This document shows positions 12,248 to 21,302 of a stretch of 42,834 bases of DNA, piece after piece (positions within the stretch are counted from its first letter, which is position 1; each line of letters begins with the position of its first letter). The DNA comes from a virus. The notes below the pieces were generated by a model. The model searched no databases and was not told the origin of the DNA. It saw only the letters and a program-made list of their open reading frames with translations. Location: the IMG/VR virus record IMGVR_UViG_3300044608_000619, positions 1-42,834 of that record; one strand, 5' to 3'. A program made the position numbers and the translations under genes.

Positions 12248-13062
12248 ATTTCGCAAAGCTGTTCCGGCTATACGAGGCTTCGCCGGGGTTTGACAAATTG
12301 TCGCACCGCTCGAAGCAAGCCTACGTCTACTGCTCGAAGAGGCTTGAGGATGAACTTGGCAAGGAGGACGTATCCAACCTTCGCCGCTCCACGTTCCTCG
12401 CAATGCAAGCCCGTCTGCGTCACCGCCCGGCACTGGTCAACCTGATGACCCGCGTTGCCTCTGTTACGATGTCCTATGGCGTTGACATGGACATTATTCC
12501 GGCGAACCCCGTTGCGGGGCTCAAGTCCTTGAAGATTGGCTCTCACGTTCGTTGGGAACCCGACGAGGTCAGGAAGGTGATTGCCCTGAATGATAGGAAG
12601 ATCTCTACGGCGGTGGCAATCGCGTGGTACACCGGCCAACGCGAGTCCGACATCCTCGGTTTGCGCTGGTCCGACATCGACGATGGCTACCTGTGCATTA
12701 CGCAGCAGAAGACCAAGCGTGAGTTGAAGATCCGGCTTCACAAGGATCTGATCGACTATCTGGATGCCATTCGCAATGGAGACCCCGAAGACTACTTCAT
12801 CGTGTCTGGTAAGGTGCGTATGACGGACGGCGCTTTCCGTGCGGCATTCCGCAGGAAGATGGACGGGATCGGTATCGAGAAGACGTTCCACGGCATCCGC
12901 AAGGGCGTTGCTTCGTCTCTCGCGGAGAACGGAAGCTCTATAAACGAGATCGCCGCCATCCTTGGACACAAGTCCATACGAATGGCGGCGTACTACGCGG
13001 AACAGGCAAGCGGGAAGAAGCTGGTCGAGAATGCCGTGAGCAGTATCACGTCCTGCGTCTAG
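12244..13062 (+). CDS. int: Tyrosine recombinase / integrase
   Basis: 272 residues from the ATG that overlaps the previous stop as ATGA. The N-terminal 95 residues are an SAM-like DNA-binding domain. The catalytic domain shows R133 (G-Q-R-E-S-D-I-L-G-L-R-W), a beta-hairpin lysine near 156-158, H216-x-x-R219 (F-H-G-I-R), H242 (L-G-H-K-S) and the nucleophile tyrosine at 250 or 251 (A-A-Y-Y-A-E-Q). All tetrad positions look intact, so this phage could integrate into a host chromosome. No obvious attP core or excisionase-like gene is next to it: the gene ends in a CTAG shared with the convergent polyvalent gene. Confidence 0.9.
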   Translation: MNFAKLFRLYEASPGFDKLSHRSKQAYVYCSKRLEDELGKEDVSNLRRSTFLAMQARLRHRPALVNLMTRVASVTMSYGVDMDIIPANPVAGLKSLKIGSHVRWEPDEVRKVIALNDRKISTAVAIAWYTGQRESDILGLRWSDIDDGYLCITQQKTKRELKIRLHKDLIDYLDAIRNGDPEDYFIVSGKVRMTDGAFRAAFRRKMDGIGIEKTFHGIRKGVASSLAENGSSINEIAAILGHKSIRMAAYYAEQASGKKLVENAVSSITSCV

Positions 13063-16000
13063 CGGCCAAGGGCTGCATTGATCTCCGTGACCTTTGCGGC
13101 AAGCTTCATGCGCGTCTCGCGCAGCTTGGCCATGGCCTCGAACTTCTCTGCCCGCGTCATGGTCTGGTCGGACTCGATCCGACGCTCCTGTGCGCTCAGC
13201 TTGTTTAAACCATCGACAAGCTTGAAGACATATTTTTTGTAGGAGAGAATGTCACGATTTTCGTCGAGGTAGTCCTTGACCGCCTCGGCGTCACCAATCT
13301 GACGAAGCCTGCTGTACGACCTGTTGGCTTCATCCACGACCCGGAATAGTTCGTAGGCTTGGCTCACGACCTTCGGGTTTTTGTATTCAGAGTCAATGAA
13401 GAAGCGGCGAACGACCGGAAGCTGGCTCACGCTGCGCGGCAGACGCTCTGGACCGGCATCCACGCCCTCCATTGCTAGGGAAGCAGCCTGCACAATGTAT
13501 GTGCCGAACGGACCCGTGTATCCGCTGATCAAGTTGTCAATGACAATCGGGCTGACACCCTCAAACTTGCCTGTGGTGAAGTTGTAGGAGATCGGAACCT
13601 TCCCGAGCATCATGGCGAGGGAGGATGTGCCGGAGTTGTATTGAAGTTCCGGCGCAAGCCTTGCCTTGCCCTCGGAGATCAACGGGAGGCCGGTGTAGAA
13701 GTCGTGGTTGACGATCACCTCAAGGGGCGGCAGCATGAACTGTGGGATCGGGTTCACACCAAAGGTAGATGCAAACGATGAGAAGAACAGCGCCGCGTTC
13801 TCTCTTGTGGAAGCCTGCCCCGTTGCGGTCTTGTAGAACTGCTGCGGGAATGTGCTGAACAGGAGACCGGCCTCGAACGGCTTCGGCACAGCGATGAACT
13901 GACCCTTCAACCCAAAGCCCGCAAGCGGGATCAGGACGTTCGAGTTCTTGATGTAGTCGTCAAGCTGCTGGTAATCCTCGTCATCGTCGTTGAGCATCTC
14001 AAGGGCGACGGATATCGCAGCCAGCATGCCGCCACGGATGAGGAACTTCTTTCCCAGATCGGCGTCCCTCTGGCCCTGCTGCCTGCCGGTAACAATCTTT
14101 ACAGCGCCTTTGCCAGCCTGATACAGAACATCCAGACCTTGAATGCGGGCGTTCAAGAACGGCACCAGCTTGGTCAGGATCGAAAGCGTCTGGCTTGCGC
14201 CACGACGGCTGAAGTTCATGATCTCAAGGGCGCGGAAGGCTGCCTCGGCCTCGCTGAAGCCCTGCTTGATGGCGGAATCGTAGACCGCAATACGGGTGGC
14301 TGCGTCCGACATTTCAGACACGGCACCGAGCCTGTTCCAGAGAGAACCAACAACCCCGATTAGAGCGTCTGGGCTCGTGATGTTTGTTACGCCCTTCGGC
14401 TTTGTGGCACTGCGGATTCGCTTTGCAAGATCAGCGGGACCCAGCATCGCAAGATCGTAGGACCCGACAACGCCGCGCCCCTGAAGGGCTTGGAAGCTGG
14501 CCCCGTTCTTGTATGCGTTTGCGAAGCCCTTAACAGTGCCGATAAACGGCATGATATCTGCGCCGCTCGTGATCCACGCCGACAAGGTGTCTCGCATGAG
14601 GTTGGCGACCATAAACCCGGGGTCGCGTGTAATTGTTTCGCGCAGGACTTGGGTTGGCAAGCCAATCATTTCCCAGAACTTGCCGACATCAATGCGGTCG
14701 TCAGAGCCGAGCGCAGATACAAGAAGCGGATCGCTGACGGCGAACCTCTTGTCCACACCCTTGTCACGGAAGAACATGACCTGATCTTCCTCTCCGCGAC
14801 CACGGTCGGGGTCCTCTCCTGTGCCGAGAAGCCGGGCAACGCCCATCCTGCGGGCAAGCTCGAAGGACTTCCTTGCGGCGAGGTTCTTGGCGATGGCTTC
14901 AGTCCAGAACATCGAGTTCTGGAGCATCACCTGCATAGGATCATTCGCAAGCCCACCAAGCTCGGTTCCCTTGTAGGGGCGAAGGTTGAAACGGCCAGCC
15001 ACCTTCTTCGGCATCCCGGGGGCATACACCTCCTCGAACACCTCGTAATAGTAGCCGTAGTAGTCCATGTTCTTTGTCAGGTTGGCGAAGGACTCCGGCG
15101 TGATGAGTTCAGCATCGACCGCAGCCTTTAGAAGGCTACGGTTGAAGCGCTGGTACATCTTGTACGCTTCCACGATCTCCGGATAGCTCTGCTCGGTGAA
15201 GGAGATTGTGGTCTTGATGAAGTTGTCGTCCATCTCCTTCGGCACACGCTTTCCTTCCGCCTTCAGGCCAATAGCCCGCTTCGCTGTCGCGTATAAACGG
15301 AAGATCTCCCGCTTGTCGCGGGGCTCGTTTGTCGTCGGATCCGGAGGCCCCGGCTGAAGCATAAGCTCGAACACCTTCATAAGGTTGTCGGGGCTATCCT
15401 CAACCTTGAGGGTGGCAGACAGGATGTCGCCAGTCTTCAGCTTGTTCACGGCAATGTTGCCGCGAAGCATGGCGGCGGCAAAAAGGTGCGAGGCGCGGTC
15501 CTTGTTGAGGAGCGAGACAAGCGGCGAATAGTCCGCCGTGAGGCGAGACATATCCCCGGTCGTCAGAAGGTTCTCTTGCTTTTCGAGAAACTCGATCATG
15601 GCATTCCGGTCCACCGCTGCGGTGCGCCCGATGAGGGCTGCGCGGGTGAGAGCGGAGATTTTTGTCTGACCGTATTGAGTGGTAAGCAGCGTCTCCGTCG
15701 GGGCTTCGCCGAGGAAGAAATCAAAGATCATGTCCTTGAAGCTCTTCTTGGGTGCCGGGGCGAACAGGGCCTTGTTCTTCTGCTCAAGGATGCTCGGAAG
15801 CGGGGCAGCGGAGAACCTCACATCGCCGCCATCGCGTTTAACATACTTATCCGCGATGGACTTTGCGTCGGTTACGACTGGTTGGCGAACTCCTCCCCTC
15901 CGTCCGACGGCATTGACGGGTCCGGGTCCGGGGCTAGTGGCGTTATTTTTGCCAGCCTCCTGAACCCTCTTGCGAAAAGCTCGTCCGCGCTCAGCCCGGA

Positions 16001-19000
16001 ATTCTTCCGACTTGGCCCGGAGGTAGTTACGTAATTTTTGTTTGTCAACTTCCGGTCGATCATACCACGGTCCTTCTACGCTTGTGCTGACCTTAAATAT
16101 GGGGTCCCTGATGATGCCTGTCGAGCGCTTTTCATAGCCTTCTACAACTTTTTTCGCATACTCCGGGGTGAAGTAGTAATGCCGTCCAAGGCCGTCAGGA
16201 AGTCCGATGTAGGCTTCTCCTGCGTCGGTGTACCCGTACTTCATTCCGGAGTTGTACGTGTTGTACTTTCCTTCGCCCGTGTAAACGTCACGGTATGGGT
16301 CCACTTCTCCAACCGCATCTTTGAGCAGGCCGGATATTGATCCGTGATCGACTTCTTGTGCCGACGTTGCGACCCAACTTTCCCAATGATACCTTCCCAT
16401 TGAATATTGGTTGCCGCGATTAAGCATGCCGTATGCTTTTCGGATGGCCGGAGCCAGATCCCTTTCCAGAGCCTCGTAGTACATAAGACCGCGAATGCCG
16501 TCTCCGAGATGAGCTATTCCGCTCCCGGTGTCGGTCACGTTCTTTGTCTTGATTTCTCCGGTCTTGGTCCGCACTTCCTTCGGGATCTTTATGCCGTCAT
16601 ACAAATTGTAATCGTTGAATGTCCCGTCGTTGAACTGGTTACGCATCTGGACGCGATCAAGAACCATAACGTCGTCCCTGCCCGTGACAAGCAGAACAAA
16701 GGACAGGACCTTGTTGTTGATGCCAATGCCGGGGTTAACAGTGTGGAACAGACGGCGGATGTCCTTACCGCTCAGAGAGTAATCCTGAATTAGGTCGTGA
16801 AGATACTGGAGCAGTGTCCTGCCGTCGGGGACGCGCTGCTGAAGTTTGACAAGGGTTGTTTCGCCAAACGCCCCGAGGTTGTGCGTCGTTCCCGCGCCCG
16901 GCAGCCCGTCAATCTTGAGCGTTCCTACGTAATCCTTGTAAGCCTCAAGGTCGAATTCACCGTCAATTGCATCTTGGATAAACTGGTCTATGCCGCCCGC
17001 AAGCTTGCCAGTTCGGTTCGATATTCCAACTGGCTTCACGACATCCAAGAACATGCTCTCTTGAACAAACGGGCTTACGCCACGGGACAGTATGCCCCAA
17101 AGAATAAGCTTGGCCGTGTGTACCGGGGTGGCGGTTCCATCTTTGTAGGCTTGCTCAAATTCTTTCGCAGCCGAAAGCCCTTCTTCTGCCATCCTCAGTT
17201 GCCCGGGTGTCATGCGGCCAATCTGATCGGCAATGAGCCGTGGATTATTTGCGAACAAGACCGCCTTGTATGGCGCAAGGGGAACTCCGGTGCTTGGATC
17301 GGCTGACCTACCAAGCGCGTCGGCGGCGTAATCGGCCCAAGCATTGTCGCTTGCAAGGGTGTTCGGGTGATCCCTTAAAAGCTGATCCAAGTTTGCTATC
17401 TGGGCTGCGGCATTATTGGGATTGGTGGTTCCCGTGATCTTTGGCTTGTGATCGTAGTACCTGCTGGCGGCAGTTCTAAGGTAGGGATAGAGACCAAATT
17501 CCCTGCTTTCCTTGTCTTCTAAATTCCTAGACAACGGAGATCCACCGGGCAGGGGGCTGGCAGAAAAGCGCTGCCCAACCTCAACGGGGGCCACTTCTCT
17601 CTTTCCAACTTCGCCGGACTCAATACGCTTAAACACAGCCTCCTGCGCATTCGACTTCAGGGTGCGGAAGATCCTGCGGAAGAATTCCGTGATGCGGTTG
17701 AAGAGACCTGCGGTGTTCTTCGGGGCAGTCCGATTGATGACCCAATCCTTGTACATCTCCGCGACGGCTTCTTCGAGGAGAACTTCGGGGTCTGCATATT
17801 CGGGGGTTATCGGCTCGCCGTTGGGCGCATACACGGCCTCTGCCTTGTCGAGGTATGTGTACTTCTTCCCCGGCACCTTTGCGGAGCGGGCAGCCCTTGA
17901 GAGGATGTTCCACTCGGCAGGGCGGATCAGGCCCATGCGGCGGACAACGTGAATGATTTCGTGGTTCAAGGTCTCCATCAGGGCCTTGATGTTATCCTCG
18001 ACAGGGAGCCTCGGGTCGATGACGCCCTGCGCGATCTCGACGACGACCTTCATGTCGTTGGCTGTGCCGTCAGAGCGGACGAAGCCACGGACAAGGTATC
18101 CGGGCTGGGTGTCGATCACGTCCCGAACTTTCAGCGAAACCTCGGCGGGAACGATGGAGGACAGTCGCGTGCGAAGCTCCGAGTACACCTTCTGGTCGAG
18201 AGCCTTCTGCTCTGGGGTGTAGTCGCGCGGCGTGACGGTTTCGGCCTCGATTTGCCTGACCGGCTTTCTGGGTGCCGCAACTTCAGGTAGAGGCCCCGCA
18301 GACAAGCTCTGCTCGGTCGTGTCTACTGGGGTTGGTCCTGTGGCGGTGATTTCCTCGGAGACCGACGGAGGCTCCGGAATGGCCGCAATTCCTTCGCCAG
18401 AAGGCGCTGGAGCGGTTTCTGTGGCCCCGATGGTCTGGGATGGCTCCACGGCAGAAACGGCTTCTACGGGCTCCATAGAGGCTTCGGCAAGAGGCTCTGT
18501 TGGGGCGATTTTTAGGCCCTGAAGAGCCTTGATGCGATCCGGGCCAAGCTCGTCGCCGACCGGCTCCGATGGCGGGGTTGGCTGGGCATTAAATACAAAT
18601 GCCTCAAGCGGCTCGACCTCGCGGACAAGCTTGTCGAAGTTGTCTTGGGCCTTCTTCTGATATAACGGCTCGGAGACGCCAATCTTGCTGGCACCCTCCT
18701 TGATGCGGATCGGATCTGTGGCGAGGACCTTGGCAGCCTGAATACGAGAGATCAGGTTGTCGCGCTCCGTCCTGACGGCATCGAGGCTGTCGAACTTCTT
18801 CTTGCCAATCTTGACGGGAAAGATGTCGGGGATCTTGGCGGGCTCGCGGATCTCCACCTTCGCGCCAGTCTTGGCATTGTAGATGCCGACCGCCTCATTC
18901 AGGGAGTCGCGGTCAGCAAATTCACCAATCACGTTACCGGCAGGCGTCTTCAGAGAGAAGATCGGGACATTCTCGATCTCGTCCTCTACAACCTCCACGG

Positions 19001-20063
19001 GTCCGTCGATGTTGTATTGCCGCAGCTTTTCTGCGGCATCAGACACCAGACCTTGCCGGGCAGCAATGGCATTCTGCTGCTTCTCTGCCGCTATATCCTG
19101 CTGAAGCTGGCGAGCGCCACGAAGCTTACGGCCAGCGGCAAGCTGGATGACACCCTCAACGAAGGAGCCAGCAAATGCGCCAGTGCCCGCGTTGCTGAGA
19201 AGGTCCTGACCAAACTCCACGTCGGGGTTGTAAACGCCGTACTCAACAAGATCGTTGGCGATACCGGAGGCGGCTTCCTGCGCACCCTCCGCAACACCGG
19301 CTCTCGTGATCTTCGAGAGACGGCTCTTGACGATCCTTTCAACCAAGGGAGCCTTGGATGCGGGAACCTTGCTGAGTATCTGGGTGAGAGGCCCGAAGAA
19401 CCGCTCAAGCGGGGCCGCCTCGGCAATGCCAATAAGGGCGTCCAATCGCTGAGCGGCAAGCTGATCCTCCGGGGAAATCTCCATGCCGGAAGCAAGCTGC
19501 TGCTGAATTGTTTGTGTTCGCTGCGCGGCACCAAGGGCCACACCTTGTCCTGCCGCAGTTACGCTGCCAGCCAATCTGGCCGCCCTCTGTGCCGCAAGAG
19601 CATCTGCGGCGGCACCGGCAGCACCAGCAATTTTGGCACCCCGACCAGCAAGCGCCGCAATCTTCGCAGCGCCGGTTGCGGGTACAAGGAAGGAGCCGAC
19701 GCTACCAAGAGCCTCCGCAGCCTGTTGTGCCGCAGTCGGATCCTTGGTCGGGTCAATGCCGAATGTTTCCTGAAGGTATTTCCGGGCATCCTCTGAGAAG
19801 CGGCCCGCCGTTGTTTTTGCCACCTGTTCGGCTGGCATGGCAAGGGCGGCAATACCGCTTGGGATGTCCGTGAGGCCAGTTGCAAATCCGTATGCGGCAC
19901 GGCCAAGCAGAGTGGATTCATCGGGGCCGGTCGGCTGTTCGGTGGGAACAGCACCAACGCCACCGTAAACCCTGTCTACGTAGGCAACGATATCCTTCGG
20001 CGTAGCCTCATCGGGGAAGTCGATGATGCCACCGGCCTCTGGGACATATACGGATTTGACCAT
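13059..20063 (-). CDS. Giant polyvalent protein (metallopeptidase + LPD-type domains)
   Basis: 2334 residues, the last gene of the late region. An N-terminal segment (about 1-40) is beta-rich. Hydrophobic Ala/Gly helices follow (55-300). A Pro/Ser/Thr-rich linker spans about 500-610. A zinc-peptidase motif HEIIH lies at 701-705 with an E-E-A-V-A-E helix near 764-769 as possible third ligand. A region from about 850 to 1230 (W-E-S-W etc.) resembles the DUF7178 segment I recall from phage polyvalent proteins. The C-terminal third (about 1780-2170, F-M-V-A-N-L-M-R-D-T-L-S-A-W) resembles large polyvalent protein-associated domain 38. R-F-S-A-[SA]-P-L-P occurs twice, at 832 and 1416, at domain borders. 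Such proteins are thought to be packaged in the virion and delivered with DNA; that is established for only some members. Its TAG shares four bases with the integrase stop. Confidence 0.75.
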   Translation of the reverse strand: MVKSVYVPEAGGIIDFPDEATPKDIVAYVDRVYGGVGAVPTEQPTGPDESTLLGRAAYGFATGLTDIPSGIAALAMPAEQVAKTTAGRFSEDARKYLQETFGIDPTKDPTAAQQAAEALGSVGSFLVPATGAAKIAALAGRGAKIAGAAGAAADALAAQRAARLAGSVTAAGQGVALGAAQRTQTIQQQLASGMEISPEDQLAAQRLDALIGIAEAAPLERFFGPLTQILSKVPASKAPLVERIVKSRLSKITRAGVAEGAQEAASGIANDLVEYGVYNPDVEFGQDLLSNAGTGAFAGSFVEGVIQLAAGRKLRGARQLQQDIAAEKQQNAIAARQGLVSDAAEKLRQYNIDGPVEVVEDEIENVPIFSLKTPAGNVIGEFADRDSLNEAVGIYNAKTGAKVEIREPAKIPDIFPVKIGKKKFDSLDAVRTERDNLISRIQAAKVLATDPIRIKEGASKIGVSEPLYQKKAQDNFDKLVREVEPLEAFVFNAQPTPPSEPVGDELGPDRIKALQGLKIAPTEPLAEASMEPVEAVSAVEPSQTIGATETAPAPSGEGIAAIPEPPSVSEEITATGPTPVDTTEQSLSAGPLPEVAAPRKPVRQIEAETVTPRDYTPEQKALDQKVYSELRTRLSSIVPAEVSLKVRDVIDTQPGYLVRGFVRSDGTANDMKVVVEIAQGVIDPRLPVEDNIKALMETLNHEIIHVVRRMGLIRPAEWNILSRAARSAKVPGKKYTYLDKAEAVYAPNGEPITPEYADPEVLLEEAVAEMYKDWVINRTAPKNTAGLFNRITEFFRRIFRTLKSNAQEAVFKRIESGEVGKREVAPVEVGQRFSASPLPGGSPLSRNLEDKESREFGLYPYLRTAASRYYDHKPKITGTTNPNNAAAQIANLDQLLRDHPNTLASDNAWADYAADALGRSADPSTGVPLAPYKAVLFANNPRLIADQIGRMTPGQLRMAEEGLSAAKEFEQAYKDGTATPVHTAKLILWGILSRGVSPFVQESMFLDVVKPVGISNRTGKLAGGIDQFIQDAIDGEFDLEAYKDYVGTLKIDGLPGAGTTHNLGAFGETTLVKLQQRVPDGRTLLQYLHDLIQDYSLSGKDIRRLFHTVNPGIGINNKVLSFVLLVTGRDDVMVLDRVQMRNQFNDGTFNDYNLYDGIKIPKEVRTKTGEIKTKNVTDTGSGIAHLGDGIRGLMYYEALERDLAPAIRKAYGMLNRGNQYSMGRYHWESWVATSAQEVDHGSISGLLKDAVGEVDPYRDVYTGEGKYNTYNSGMKYGYTDAGEAYIGLPDGLGRHYYFTPEYAKKVVEGYEKRSTGIIRDPIFKVSTSVEGPWYDRPEVDKQKLRNYLRAKSEEFRAERGRAFRKRVQEAGKNNATSPGPGPVNAVGRRGGVRQPVVTDAKSIADKYVKRDGGDVRFSAAPLPSILEQKNKALFAPAPKKSFKDMIFDFFLGEAPTETLLTTQYGQTKISALTRAALIGRTAAVDRNAMIEFLEKQENLLTTGDMSRLTADYSPLVSLLNKDRASHLFAAAMLRGNIAVNKLKTGDILSATLKVEDSPDNLMKVFELMLQPGPPDPTTNEPRDKREIFRLYATAKRAIGLKAEGKRVPKEMDDNFIKTTISFTEQSYPEIVEAYKMYQRFNRSLLKAAVDAELITPESFANLTKNMDYYGYYYEVFEEVYAPGMPKKVAGRFNLRPYKGTELGGLANDPMQVMLQNSMFWTEAIAKNLAARKSFELARRMGVARLLGTGEDPDRGRGEEDQVMFFRDKGVDKRFAVSDPLLVSALGSDDRIDVGKFWEMIGLPTQVLRETITRDPGFMVANLMRDTLSAWITSGADIMPFIGTVKGFANAYKNGASFQALQGRGVVGSYDLAMLGPADLAKRIRSATKPKGVTNITSPDALIGVVGSLWNRLGAVSEMSDAATRIAVYDSAIKQGFSEAEAAFRALEIMNFSRRGASQTLSILTKLVPFLNARIQGLDVLYQAGKGAVKIVTGRQQGQRDADLGKKFLIRGGMLAAISVALEMLNDDDEDYQQLDDYIKNSNVLIPLAGFGLKGQFIAVPKPFEAGLLFSTFPQQFYKTATGQASTRENAALFFSSFASTFGVNPIPQFMLPPLEVIVNHDFYTGLPLISEGKARLAPELQYNSGTSSLAMMLGKVPISYNFTTGKFEGVSPIVIDNLISGYTGPFGTYIVQAASLAMEGVDAGPERLPRSVSQLPVVRRFFIDSEYKNPKVVSQAYELFRVVDEANRSYSRLRQIGDAEAVKDYLDENRDILSYKKYVFKLVDGLNKLSAQERRIESDQTMTRAEKFEAMAKLRETRMKLAAKVTEINAALGR

Positions 20064-20066
20064 TCG

Positions 20067-21299
20067 TTACTGTCCGGCAGCAAGTTGTCGCATTGTGTTC
20101 ATGTCGCTGACGCCACCAGCGCCGTAACCAACGCCTTTTCTTACGGTCGCAATTGCCGTCCTCAGTCCGTTCATTTCGCTAAGTATTTGCGCCCGCCTAT
20201 CTTCGCTCGGCGGTATGTCAGCGTTAAGCTCGGCATCCAAAAGCTTCAATTCCTCAACGTACCCCTTCACGGCGTCCGCCGGGCTCAGGATGTTCATCTT
20301 ATCAAGTTCGCGCCTATACGCAAGCGTATCTGCGGCAATTGCCGCCCTTTCTTTCCGGTCTGCGTCGTACTGAGACATATCCCATTCAAGCATAGCCTTC
20401 TCGCGGGCGATTAACGCCTCACGTTCCGCCGCCCTCTCTTCTGCGGCACCACCACCAAACGCAGCAAGAGCATTTATGGTAGCCTCCCAATTGCTCTGTC
20501 CCGGCCTGATTGCGGCCTGCGCAGCAGCAAACCACTTCTGAGCCTTCTCCCAATCAGACACACCAGTCTGGCCGTAGAGATCTTCAAGCCTTTTGCGAAG
20601 CGCGGCTTCTTGAGCGGATGATTGGTTTTCTTCGGACGTGTCTTCCTGACCAGAGGTTTCGTCGCGTGGCTTCTGGGCTGGCGCAGCAGGGCTGGACAGC
20701 GGCATGCCCCGCCTCTCTGCGGCGGTCATACCATACATTGTCGGTTCCCTCGTGCGGCCAGCATCAGCCTCGGCCTCGCGGCGTTGCGTTGATATCCGAG
20801 AGAGTTCTTCCACCGTCGGAGCGGAAAGTATATCGCCAGACGGCGCTGTCCCTTCACCGCCCGGGAAAAGGAAATTGTATATGCCGCTCGTCAAGCTTGT
20901 CTCCCCAACGCGCGTAATCGGAGCGCCAGCACCACGAGGACCGTAACGGTAATACCTTTCAACAAGGCTTCCGTCCTGATAACGCTGCACCATTCCACCA
21001 TCGCGCATGCCCGGCTGAAGAGCGCCAACGCCAGCCTGCATCTGAGGCGGCGGCATCTGGGGCGGCGTCTGCATCGGGGCTTCAATATTCTGCGGCACAC
21101 TCGCAAGCTGCTTAGTTAGTGTATCGACAACCGACTCCTGCGGACCACCGGAGAACTGCTCACGAATGGACTGACGGCGCTGTGCTTCTGCCGCGACAAG
21201 GAACGGCGGGATGTCACCCGTCGGGTTCTGCATGAGCATAGAGAGCCTAGCGTCTGGAAGGCCCTTGAGGAGATCCTGCTGTTCAATGATGTTGGGCAT
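20067..21299 (-). CDS. Virion-region protein with GG motif
   Basis: 410 residues. The start M-P-N-I-I-E-Q-Q-D-L-L-K-G-L-P and P-F-L-V-A-A-E-A-Q-R-R are elements I recall from a late-gene family of metagenomic marine phages. A Pro/Met/Gln-rich linker (about 75-95) is followed by G-M-R-D-G-G-M-V-Q-R-Y-Q-D-G-S (about 98-112). The C-terminal half is coiled-coil-like (E-E-R-A-A-E-R-E-A-L-I-A-R-E-K). Probably an internal or tail-associated structural protein; its three-base gap to the giant gene suggests co-production and possibly joint packaging. Confidence 0.55.
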   Translation of the reverse strand: MPNIIEQQDLLKGLPDARLSMLMQNPTGDIPPFLVAAEAQRRQSIREQFSGGPQESVVDTLTKQLASVPQNIEAPMQTPPQMPPPQMQAGVGALQPGMRDGGMVQRYQDGSLVERYYRYGPRGAGAPITRVGETSLTSGIYNFLFPGGEGTAPSGDILSAPTVEELSRISTQRREAEADAGRTREPTMYGMTAAERRGMPLSSPAAPAQKPRDETSGQEDTSEENQSSAQEAALRKRLEDLYGQTGVSDWEKAQKWFAAAQAAIRPGQSNWEATINALAAFGGGAAEERAAEREALIAREKAMLEWDMSQYDADRKERAAIAADTLAYRRELDKMNILSPADAVKGYVEELKLLDAELNADIPPSEDRRAQILSEMNGLRTAIATVRKGVGYGAGGVSDMNTMRQLAAGQ

Positions 21300-21302
21300 T
21301 TT

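Noticed and set aside
14490-15131. Several plus-strand open frames inside the giant late gene
   Set aside because: They lie antisense to a long coherent protein with recognisable domains and have no ribosome sites.
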